Source: an uncultured Prochlorococcus sp.
GTDB taxonomy: Bacteria; Cyanobacteriota; Cyanobacteriia; PCC-6307; Cyanobiaceae
Direction: 5' to 3'
Assembly: GCA_902576415.1 (NCBI GenBank)
Contig: CACGVZ010000003.1
Span: 1 to 64,000, forward strand
Length of the DNA stretch: 64,000 nt
The translations under genes and the position numbers were made by a program. Positions 29,458-37,612 of this stretch are shown here, in pieces. Every line of letters starts with the position of its first letter. Position 1 is the first letter of the stretch. A model generated the notes under the pieces. It searched no databases and had not been told where the DNA came from. It saw only the letters and a program-made list of their open reading frames with translations.

Positions 29458-30312
29458 TTGGAACATCCTTCAATTATATTCAAAATTGTTTGCCCAGATC
29501 GTCCTGGCCTTGTAAGTTTACTGACAAGTTGGATTTCAAATTACGGTGGCAATATAAAGCACTCTGATCATCACACAGATCAAGATGCGGGTTTGTTTCT
29601 TAGTCGAATTGAATGGAAAAGTAAAAATGTATCTATTAATAGACATGAAATTTATAATGAATTTAAAAAAATTGCAGCTGGGGTTAATGGAAAATTTAAT
29701 ATAAATTATTCAGATGAAATTCCCAATGTTGCTATTTTCGTGAGCAAACAAAATCATTGTTTGATTGATTTACTTTGGCGCGTAAGAAACGGTGAACTCA
29801 AAATGAAAGTGCCGTTAATAATTTCAAATCATTCTGAACTTGAAAATATTGCAAAAGACTTTAATGCAAAATTTGCCCACTTTGATACGTTTAATTTTGA
29901 CAAATCTTATGTTGAAGATCAATTTTTAAATTTACTAAAAGAATACCAGATTGATCTTGTTGTATTAGCCAAATATATGCAAATTTTGAGCCATTCCTTT
30001 TTAAAAAAATTTTCTTCAATAATAAATATTCACCATTCTTTCTTACCTGCATTTAAGGGGGCGCAACCATACCATAGAGCATGGAAGAGGGGAGTTAAAT
30101 TAATCGGTGCTACTGCGCACTATGTAACTGAAGATCTTGATGAAGGCCCGATAATAGAGCAATGCACAGTTAATGTAAGTCATAGGGATGAAGTTGATGA
30201 TTTGATTAGAAAAGGAAGAGATATTGAAAGAATTGCTTTAGCAAGAGCGGTTAGATTACATCTTAATCATCAAGTGTTTGTCTATAATAAAAAAACTGCT
30301 GTTTTTGATTGA
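29458..30312 (+). CDS. purU: Formyltetrahydrofolate deformylase
   Basis: PurU hydrolyses 10-formyl-THF to THF and formate, balancing one-carbon units and supplying formate for purine synthesis. The 284-aa protein has an N-terminal ACT domain (FKIVCPDRPGLVSLLTSWI, residues 8-26) and a formyltransferase-like domain. The catalytic region is NIHHSFLPAFKGAQPYHRAW (about 187-206), followed by GATAHYVTEDLDEGPIIEQ. No in-frame ATG precedes the ACT domain, so a TTG start at 29458 is needed. It ends ten bases from the convergent ClC gene. Confidence 0.95.
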   Translation: MEHPSIIFKIVCPDRPGLVSLLTSWISNYGGNIKHSDHHTDQDAGLFLSRIEWKSKNVSINRHEIYNEFKKIAAGVNGKFNINYSDEIPNVAIFVSKQNHCLIDLLWRVRNGELKMKVPLIISNHSELENIAKDFNAKFAHFDTFNFDKSYVEDQFLNLLKEYQIDLVVLAKYMQILSHSFLKKFSSIINIHHSFLPAFKGAQPYHRAWKRGVKLIGATAHYVTEDLDEGPIIEQCTVNVSHRDEVDDLIRKGRDIERIALARAVRLHLNHQVFVYNKKTAVFD

Positions 30313-30322
30313 AAATAATTTC

Positions 30323-31681
30323 TTAGTTTTCTAATTCTATTTGTATTTGTCTTTCATAAATTGATTCTTCATTAAAAGCTCTTGCTATCAAGAAACTGGC
30401 AATGCAGCTGATTAAGACAGGCTTCATAATTAATAAATTTTTTGTTAAGGCAAAAGCTAAAAACATAGCTGTTATTGGAGTTCGCGAACATCCTGCTACG
30501 AAAGCTCCCATTCCAGCAAAAATATATGTGCTAGGTGCATGTCCTGTTGCAATTTCTACCCAGTTGCCTATTATTAGCCCTATTGACCCGCCTAATGTAA
30601 GCATTGGATAAAATAATCCTCCAGGAGCTCCAGATGCCGCAGCCAAACCTGTTGTTATAAACAATACTAAAACTGCTAATAAAGCAATTCCAATACTTGT
30701 ATTTTGCTCAGCTATTATTTTTTGTAATTCGTCTAAATTATGAAATGTACTTGGTAAAAAAGAATAGATACTTCCTAAAATAAGTCCACAGATACTCATT
30801 TTTAAAACAAATTTATTTTTATACCACTTTTTCCCAAGATTTTGCATTAATAAAACATATCGGCTGTACACTTCTGCGAAGATTCCAATAATTATTCCTA
30901 GTAAAACTAGGTAAATAAAATCTATTGGTAAGAAAAAAACTGACGGGTCATATTCTTTTTGAATCAAAAATCCTAGGTTAAAATCAAAGCCTCCTGCTTT
31001 AGGATCTAAACCTAATGCTTGAATAATATCAGCAGATGAATCCGCTACAAAAGTTGTAATAACTACTAATAGCAAAATTACTGGTCTTGCAGAGTTTAAT
31101 AACTCTTCTATTGCATAAATAAACCCTCCTAATGGAGCGCTAAACACCGCAGCTATTCCTGCACCACCACCTGCTGCTACTATTACTCTTCTGAAGGCTG
31201 TAGGAGCTTTGAGCCACTTCGCCATTTGCCAAGCAACTGATCCTCCCATTTGAACCGACGGACCTTCAGGACCCAAAGGGAATCCACTTCCAATAGCGAT
31301 AATTCCTGATATGAGTTTTATTAATCCCACTTTTATATTCATTGGTACTTTTTTATGCCTTAGGAAACCCATAATTTGACTTACACCTGAACCTTTTGCA
31401 GCTGGAGCAAAATTTTTGATCAAATATCCTGCAATACCTCCTCCTAGAGCTCCAAAAATTGGTAGAACTGCAACAGAAGGGAATTGGTCTAATAGTGCCA
31501 ATCTCCAATTGTTAATAAAGTAGATTCCAGTTTTAAAAGATATGCTTGTTATTGAAGCTCCTAAACCTGTTAATAAGAGCGAAAATGCAACAACGAGAGA
31601 TCTTTGTTTTAATAATCTTTTAATGCTACGAGATGAAGTATTTCTGGTTTTTTGAATATTTTCTTTTATGAGGTTTGCCAT
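30323..31681 (-). CDS. ClC-family chloride channel/antiporter
   Basis: A 452-aa membrane protein with the ClC signature elements: GSGVSQIMGF near residue 97 (selectivity filter 1), PLGPEGPSVQMGGSVAWQ with the gating glutamate conserved, AAGGGAGIAAVFSAPLGGFIYAIEELL, and GAPGGLFYPMLTLGGSIG. Ten or more membrane helices are apparent. No CBS domains follow, as in the short bacterial forms. Whether it is a channel or an H+/Cl- exchanger is not settled. It starts nine bases after the acnB stop. Confidence 0.94.
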   Translation of the reverse strand: MANLIKENIQKTRNTSSRSIKRLLKQRSLVVAFSLLLTGLGASITSISFKTGIYFINNWRLALLDQFPSVAVLPIFGALGGGIAGYLIKNFAPAAKGSGVSQIMGFLRHKKVPMNIKVGLIKLISGIIAIGSGFPLGPEGPSVQMGGSVAWQMAKWLKAPTAFRRVIVAAGGGAGIAAVFSAPLGGFIYAIEELLNSARPVILLLVVITTFVADSSADIIQALGLDPKAGGFDFNLGFLIQKEYDPSVFFLPIDFIYLVLLGIIIGIFAEVYSRYVLLMQNLGKKWYKNKFVLKMSICGLILGSIYSFLPSTFHNLDELQKIIAEQNTSIGIALLAVLVLFITTGLAAASGAPGGLFYPMLTLGGSIGLIIGNWVEIATGHAPSTYIFAGMGAFVAGCSRTPITAMFLAFALTKNLLIMKPVLISCIASFLIARAFNEESIYERQIQIELEN

Positions 31682-31690
31682 AATCCATGA

Positions 31691-34264
31691 TCATTTTAAC
31701 AAACTGAAATTTTGGATTTCATCAAATTGAAGATAACGATAAAGTTCATCTGAATATGGATTAATTTTATTTTTAGTAATATCCTGATACTCCTCTACTT
31801 CAGGAATTTTCCCAAGAAGTGCGCAAACTGCTGCTAATTCTGCACTACCTAAAAATACTTGCGCGTTCTTGCCAAGTCTATTGTCAAAATTCCTTGTACT
31901 AGTAGAAAAAACCACAGACCCTTCATCAACTCTGGCTTGATTTCCCATGCATAAAGAACAGCCTGGTAACTCTAATCTTGCACCACAATCTTCAAATATT
32001 TTATAGTAGCCTTCAGCTTTTAAAGTTTCTTCATCCATTTTTGTTGGTGGACAAATCCATAATTTAGCTTTTAAATTTTTTACACCTTCAAGAACTTTCG
32101 CAGCTGCTCTGTAATGGCCGATATTTGTCATGCAAGAACCTATAAAAACCTCGTCAATATTTGTATTTGCAACATCAGTGATTTCTTTTACATTGTCTGG
32201 ATCATTTGGGCATGCAACAATAGGTTGTTTTACTTTTGCTAAATTAATTTCAATGATTTCTTCATATTGAGCGTTTGTGTCTGGTTGGATTAATGATGGT
32301 TTTTTCAGCCAATTGTTCATGTCATTTATTCTTCTAGAAATTGATTTTGAGTCTTCATAATTGCTTTCAATCATTTTTTCTAGCAAGCATATATTGCTTC
32401 TCAAGTATTCTTTAACAGTTTCTTCTGATAATAGTATTGTGCTCCCAGCGCACGAGCGTTCTGCAGTGGCATCAGTGAGTTCAAAAGCTTGTTCAAGTTT
32501 TAGGTTTGGTAATCCCTCAATTTCCATAATTTTTCCGTTAAATATATTTTTTTTATTTTCTTTCTCAACAGTTAAGAGTCCTTTCTTAATTGCGAAGAGT
32601 GGGATTGCATTTACTAAATCTCTAAGAGTGATGCCTGGTAATAATTCACCCTTAAATCTAATCAGCACAGATTCTGGCATATTTAATGGCATTGATCCTA
32701 TTGCAGCGGCAAAGGCAACAATGCCTGAGCCTCCAGGAAATGAAATGCCAAGAGGAAATCTTGTATGACTATCTCCACCCGTGCCAACAGTATCTGGTAG
32801 AAGCATTCTGTTAAGCCAACTATGAATTATTCCGTCTCCAGGCTTAAGAGCTACTCCACCTCTTTGAGATATAAAGTCAGGTAATTCTTTATGGGTAACT
32901 AGATCTACTGGTTTAGGATATGCAGCTGTATGACAAAAACTTTGCATTACTAAATCTGCAGTGAATCCTAAACAAGCTAGTTCTTTTAGTTCATCTCTAG
33001 TCATTGGCCCAGTAGTATCTTGACTACCAACTGTGGTCATTATTGGCTCACAGGTGGTTCCTGGTCTAACTCCATCTAAACCGCATGCTTTACCTACTAT
33101 TTTTTGAGCTTGAGTAAACCCGGCATTACTTGAGGTTGGATTTTTTGGTCGGATAAATATTTCACTCGGTTGATAATCTAATTTGTTTCTAATTTTGTCT
33201 GTAAGAGATCTTCCAATCATAAGATTAATTCTTCCGCCAGCTTGAATTTCATCAGTAAGAGTTGATGGATACAAGTTGAATTTGCTTATTAATTCTTCAT
33301 TATTTGAAGCTTTATCAATTTTTTTAATAATGCCTTCATAAGGATATAATTTAATAACATCTCCTGTTTTCATATGAGATACATCAGCTTCAATTGGTAA
33401 AGCTCCTGAATCTTGAGCTGTATTAAAGAAAATAGGTGCTATTTTGCTACCAATTATTATTCCTCCTGTTTTTTTGTTTGGAACAAAGGGGATATCCTCT
33501 CCTATATGCCAAATGAGTGAATTAATAGCAGATTTTCTAGAACTTCCTGTTCCAACAACATCTCCAACATAAGCTATAGGTAAATTTTGTGTTTTTAAAT
33601 TATCAAGAATCTCTAGCCCATCTGGTTTTTTAAATTCCAACATAGCTAATGCATGCATCGGAATATCAGGGCGAGTTGTTGCATGTACAGCCGGAGATAA
33701 GTCGTCTGTATTTGTCTCTCCGTCAACTTTAAATACTAAACAAGTAATCTCTTTCTCGAGAACTCTTTTATTTTGGAACCATTCTGCATTTGCCCAACTA
33801 TCTACAACCTCTTTTGCATAAATATTATTTTGAGATAATTCATAAATTTCATTAGCTGAGTCGTAAACGAGAATAATATTTTTTAAAACTTCTGCCGCTT
33901 TTTTAGCATATAAACTATTTTCTCCGTTAAGTATTTCAACCAAAGAATTTACATTATATCCGCCTATCATTGTCCCTAGTATTTCAATTGCTTTTTCGGG
34001 GTTAATTGATTCGCAATATTTTTCTGAATTAACAATAGCTGTAAGCCAGCTTGCTTTTACATAAGCAGCCTCATCAACACCTGGAGGTACTCTATTAATT
34101 AGTAAATCAAGTAAATAAGATGAATCGTAATTACTTTCTTGTTCCAATAATTTTGTAACACAATTTGTCTGCTCAGCATTTAAAGGTAAAGGAGGTATAC
34201 CTTTAGCAGCTCTTTCAGCTACGTGATCTGTATAATCTTTTAGCAATGTTTCCAAATTCTTCAT
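31691..34264 (-). CDS. acnB: Aconitate hydratase B
   Basis: AcnB interconverts citrate and isocitrate in the incomplete TCA pathway. At 857 aa it has the AcnB layout, with an N-terminal HEAT-like domain (EQTNCVTKLLEQES onward), a swivel domain and the Fe-S domains. Cluster cysteines are visible in FIGSCMTNIGHYR and LPGCSLCMGNQARV near the C-terminus. KACGLDGVRPGT and GTGGDSHTRFPLGIS are further family blocks. It is divergent from the DAHP synthase gene, with 97 bases between. Confidence 0.97.
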   Translation of the reverse strand: MKNLETLLKDYTDHVAERAAKGIPPLPLNAEQTNCVTKLLEQESNYDSSYLLDLLINRVPPGVDEAAYVKASWLTAIVNSEKYCESINPEKAIEILGTMIGGYNVNSLVEILNGENSLYAKKAAEVLKNIILVYDSANEIYELSQNNIYAKEVVDSWANAEWFQNKRVLEKEITCLVFKVDGETNTDDLSPAVHATTRPDIPMHALAMLEFKKPDGLEILDNLKTQNLPIAYVGDVVGTGSSRKSAINSLIWHIGEDIPFVPNKKTGGIIIGSKIAPIFFNTAQDSGALPIEADVSHMKTGDVIKLYPYEGIIKKIDKASNNEELISKFNLYPSTLTDEIQAGGRINLMIGRSLTDKIRNKLDYQPSEIFIRPKNPTSSNAGFTQAQKIVGKACGLDGVRPGTTCEPIMTTVGSQDTTGPMTRDELKELACLGFTADLVMQSFCHTAAYPKPVDLVTHKELPDFISQRGGVALKPGDGIIHSWLNRMLLPDTVGTGGDSHTRFPLGISFPGGSGIVAFAAAIGSMPLNMPESVLIRFKGELLPGITLRDLVNAIPLFAIKKGLLTVEKENKKNIFNGKIMEIEGLPNLKLEQAFELTDATAERSCAGSTILLSEETVKEYLRSNICLLEKMIESNYEDSKSISRRINDMNNWLKKPSLIQPDTNAQYEEIIEINLAKVKQPIVACPNDPDNVKEITDVANTNIDEVFIGSCMTNIGHYRAAAKVLEGVKNLKAKLWICPPTKMDEETLKAEGYYKIFEDCGARLELPGCSLCMGNQARVDEGSVVFSTSTRNFDNRLGKNAQVFLGSAELAAVCALLGKIPEVEEYQDITKNKINPYSDELYRYLQFDEIQNFSLLK

Positions 34265-34361
34265 TAGTAAGGTTTAATGCCTAATCTATTGTTATTTTTA
34301 ATATTGAAAAGGAGAGTATTCATAAATGCTTTTTTAAATATTCAAACTTCTTAATTTATCA

Positions 34362-35429
34362 ATGACGACATCATCAAATAATTCAGCCTTAGAAAAGACA
34401 TCAGATTTACATGTTGTTGAAACACGCCCATTAATACCTCCGAGCAGATTACATAATGATATACCTTTAGATCACGCCTCTGCTAATACAGTATCTAAAA
34501 CAAGAAGATCGATACAAAATATTTTGCATCATAATAATGAGAAGCTTTTAGTCATTGTTGGTCCATGTTCAATTCATGATACAGAGGCAGCAAAAGAATA
34601 TTCAAAATATATTCAAAACTTTCGAGAAATATATCAAGATAAACTAGAAATAATCATGAGAGTATATTTTGAGAAGCCAAGAACAACTATTGGTTGGAAG
34701 GGATTAATAAATGATCCTCATCTAGATGATTCTTATGATATAAACACTGGTTTAAGAAGAGCAAGAAGTTTGCTTTCATATTTAGCAACTCGTGGCATAC
34801 CCTCTGCTACAGAATTACTAGATCCAATTGTTCCTCAATACATTGCTGATTTAATAAGTTGGACAGCCATAGGCGCCCGAACTACTGAAAGCCAAACTCA
34901 TAGGGAAATGGCATCAGGATTATCAATGCCTATTGGCTTTAAAAATGGAACGGATGGTTCTTGTTCTACTGCGATAAATGCAATGAATTCAGCTTCGAAG
35001 TCGCATCATTTCTTGGGTGTAAATGCTAATGGAATGGCGTCTATTGTTAATACTACGGGAAATCCAGATGGTCATATAGTTTTACGAGGAGGCTCTAAAG
35101 GCCCAAATTTTGAAAGTCAACATGTTCAAAGAATTTCAGATGAATTAAGGCAATGTAATCTTCCCCATAAAGTGATGATTGATTGTAGCCATGGAAATTC
35201 CAACAAAGACTTTCGAAAACAGTCTGCAGTACTAAAAAATGTAGCTTCTCAAATTAGTAATGGCGAAAAAAATATTTTAGGTGTTATGCTTGAAAGCCAT
35301 TTAAAGGAAGGAAATCAGAAACTTTTAAAAAAAGATGATCTTGAGTTTGGCAGAAGCATTACAGATGCATGTATAGATATTGAAACAACTAAAGAGTTAC
35401 TCGCAATTTTGTATAGTTCTATAAATTAG
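34362..35429 (+). CDS. 3-Deoxy-7-phosphoheptulonate synthase (class I)
   Basis: DAHP synthase condenses phosphoenolpyruvate and erythrose-4-phosphate, the entry to the shikimate pathway that also uses aroE. The 355-aa class I (E. coli AroF/G/H-like) protein shows VIVGPCSIHD-type sequence (LLVIVGPCSIHD, about residues 63-74), MRVYFEKPRTTIGWKG, GARTTESQTHRE and LRGGSKGPNF with IDCSHGNSNKDF. Which feedback class it belongs to cannot be read from sequence alone. Its last 11 bases overlap the convergent phytol-kinase gene. Confidence 0.96.
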   Translation: MTTSSNNSALEKTSDLHVVETRPLIPPSRLHNDIPLDHASANTVSKTRRSIQNILHHNNEKLLVIVGPCSIHDTEAAKEYSKYIQNFREIYQDKLEIIMRVYFEKPRTTIGWKGLINDPHLDDSYDINTGLRRARSLLSYLATRGIPSATELLDPIVPQYIADLISWTAIGARTTESQTHREMASGLSMPIGFKNGTDGSCSTAINAMNSASKSHHFLGVNANGMASIVNTTGNPDGHIVLRGGSKGPNFESQHVQRISDELRQCNLPHKVMIDCSHGNSNKDFRKQSAVLKNVASQISNGEKNILGVMLESHLKEGNQKLLKKDDLEFGRSITDACIDIETTKELLAILYSSIN

Positions 35430-36063
35430 TTATAAAAAAATTAAAACATAATGCTGATGAGATTGGAACAATGAAGTTATCTATTCCAAATACACTAAAT
35501 TGTTCAAGTAGAGTTGCAATAAAAGCGATCGTAAAATAATTTAAATGAAAACTATTTTGTTGGAAATAGCCTAGAGTTGAAACTACTATGAAGCTTGTTA
35601 AAAGCATTGTTATAGTTCCAAATAAAGATTTTTTTTGTTTAAAAAAAATCCAACTCTTTGAATTAAAGGTTTTACCTATCAAACCAGCTAGTCCGTCCCC
35701 AAAGGTCATGATAAAAAATCCAGTGATTAGCGAATAAGGATCTTTATCCCAGAAAAGAGTAATTAAAATAAATAAACTAATACAATAAAAAAGTGTTCCA
35801 TAACTTTTTCTTTCAACATCTTCTATTGATGGGAATATTTTATATTTGTAATTTATGAGAACTAGAAATGAGATAATTCCAGTAAAAAAAAGAGCAGAAT
35901 TTTGATCAATTTTTAGAAGTTGTGCAATTGGTATTAAAGGCCCAATTCCAATATGTATTATTTTTCTAACAATTTCGCTACTATTTTCATTAAATTTTTT
36001 AAATACTATTGAGATTAAAAAAATTGAAAATAAATATAATAAAACTACCGTAAATTCTATCAA
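35419..36063 (-). CDS. Phytol/dolichol kinase-like membrane protein
   Basis: A 214-aa protein with about seven hydrophobic helices. EIVRKIIHIGIGPLIPIAQL (about residues 30-49) and TFGDGLAGLIGKTFNSKSW (about 119-137) match the CTP-dependent phytol or polyprenol kinase family (VTE5/DGK1-like, related to CDP-DAG synthases). Phytol phosphorylation recycles chlorophyll-derived phytol for tocopherol, a sensible role in a cyanobacterium, but the substrate is inferred. The gene begins five bases after the sigma factor stop and is probably cotranscribed with it. Confidence 0.85.
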   Translation of the reverse strand: MIEFTVVLLYLFSIFLISIVFKKFNENSSEIVRKIIHIGIGPLIPIAQLLKIDQNSALFFTGIISFLVLINYKYKIFPSIEDVERKSYGTLFYCISLFILITLFWDKDPYSLITGFFIMTFGDGLAGLIGKTFNSKSWIFFKQKKSLFGTITMLLTSFIVVSTLGYFQQNSFHLNYFTIAFIATLLEQFSVFGIDNFIVPISSALCFNFFITNL

Positions 36064-36068
36064 TTTAA

Positions 36069-37403
36069 TTAGGCTGCTTTATCATAATTTGACATCATTC
36101 TCAGTCTTTTCAGGGCTTTTGCTTCTAGTTGTCTAACTCTTTCTCTTGATACACCAATATCTTTACCTATTGCTGCAAGAGTGGATTCTTCTGTTCCATC
36201 TAAGCCGAATCTTTTTTTCATAATTTCTTGTTCTCTTTCATTTAATTGAGCAAGCCAAGATCCCAAATGTTCTGTAAGAATAGATCGATCCATTCCTTCC
36301 ATGGGATCTTCGCTATTGGGGTCAGGAATAAGTTCCCCAAGAGTGCTTCGATCTTCTTCTCCTCTTGCATGAGCATCAAGGGATGCGCAGGGCGCACTTT
36401 GAGAAATCAAGTCTTCTAGGTCTTTTTGTTCAATCCCCATAGCTGTTGCCATTTCTAATCTGTTTGGTTGTCTGCCAAGTTTATGAGATAAGTCTCTAGA
36501 AACTCTTCTCATCTTTGAAAGTTTTTCACTAATGTGAATTGGCAATCTTATAGTTCTAGCACTATTGTCTATAGCTCTCGTCATTCCTTGTCTAATCCAC
36601 CAATAGGCGTAAGTAGAAAATTTATATCCCATTTTCGGGTCAAACTTGTCTACGGCTCTTTCAAGACCGATTGTTCCTTCTTGTATCAAATCTAATAATT
36701 CTAAGCCTTGGTTTTGGTATTTCTTTGCTACAGATACAACTAGTCTTAGATTAGCTTCCATCATTTTGTCTCTGGCTCTTAAACCTCTTTTCAATTGTTT
36801 CCATTCATCGTTTTTATTGTAATTTTTAAAATATCTTTCAAGGCAAGAAATTAATTTTGCAAAACTATTTTTCGATAAGCTTTCTATTTTACTAAAGTTT
36901 TCCTTACCTGAATAAATACTATTTTCTAAGTCATATTTAAAAGATTTTTCCGGATCACCGTCTTCATCTGTATTTTTATCATTTATATTTTCTTTGATAT
37001 TAAAGTCACTCTTAACAGCTAATGCTTCAGAAAGTTCGTTGTTTTCTGTTACTGATTTGATAAGGGTTTTTAAGGTTTGAACCTTTTTTGCTAAATCAAT
37101 CTCGTCTTCACCAGTTAATAATGGAACTCTTCCAATACTAGATAAGTAATAACCAATAGAATCTGTTACAAATCTTGTTGATCTTTTTTGGTGTTGCTTT
37201 GAAGTTGATCGAGATTTTTTACTTCGAGATTCATTTCCAGTAATAGGTAACTTAGGTTCCTCTAAGTTATTTATCGAAGAACTCTTGAAAGAAGAGTCTG
37301 TTAAATCTGATTTTGTCTTGCGAGATTTACCCGCCGTGTTTGGTAATCTAGGCTCGTCAATATTACTTGAAGAGCTCTTTGCAGATTCCAGAGGGATCCC
37401 CAT
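36069..37403 (-). CDS. RNA polymerase sigma factor, sigma-70 group 2
   Basis: A 444-aa sigma factor. Region 1.2 is DSIGYYLSSIGRVPLLTGEDEIDLA; regions 2.3-2.4 include FSTYAYWWIRQGMTRAID; region 4.2 ends SRERVRQLEAKALKRLRMM. It lacks the long acidic region 1.1 of a principal sigma and has a Ser/Lys-rich N-terminus instead, so I place it among the cyanobacterial group 2 sigmas. Residues 10-31 and 42-63 form a 32-residue-period repeat (DEPRLPNTAGKSRKTKS versus EEPKLPITGNESRSKKS). ATG 37403 is chosen for its GGAGG eight bases upstream. Confidence 0.93.
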   Translation of the reverse strand: MGIPLESAKSSSSNIDEPRLPNTAGKSRKTKSDLTDSSFKSSSINNLEEPKLPITGNESRSKKSRSTSKQHQKRSTRFVTDSIGYYLSSIGRVPLLTGEDEIDLAKKVQTLKTLIKSVTENNELSEALAVKSDFNIKENINDKNTDEDGDPEKSFKYDLENSIYSGKENFSKIESLSKNSFAKLISCLERYFKNYNKNDEWKQLKRGLRARDKMMEANLRLVVSVAKKYQNQGLELLDLIQEGTIGLERAVDKFDPKMGYKFSTYAYWWIRQGMTRAIDNSARTIRLPIHISEKLSKMRRVSRDLSHKLGRQPNRLEMATAMGIEQKDLEDLISQSAPCASLDAHARGEEDRSTLGELIPDPNSEDPMEGMDRSILTEHLGSWLAQLNEREQEIMKKRFGLDGTEESTLAAIGKDIGVSRERVRQLEAKALKRLRMMSNYDKAA

Positions 37404-37411
37404 CACCCTGG

Positions 37412-37416
37412 CCTCC
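37412..37416 (-). promoter_or_regulatory. Strong Shine-Dalgarno of the sigma factor gene
   Basis: CCTCC on the plus strand reads GGAGG in the mRNA, eight bases before ATG 37403. Good Shine-Dalgarno matches are uncommon in this window, and this one decides the start over the GTG one codon upstream. The rest of the gap up to 37612 is AT-rich, with no recognisable operator or terminator. Confidence 0.7.
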
Positions 37417-37612
37417 TAAAATAATGGATTTTTTAAAAAACTAGCACTGAAATCGAAATAAAAACTACTTTTACGTTGAAACTTTAAAGACAAAAAAAAT
37501 TTATTTTATCAAAATTCCTTCAAATCAATTGATATAAGGCGGTTTTATAAGAATATAAAAATTTCTAAAATTTTTAGTTTTTTTTCAAATGTTATAAAAA
37601 TCAATATTTAAT

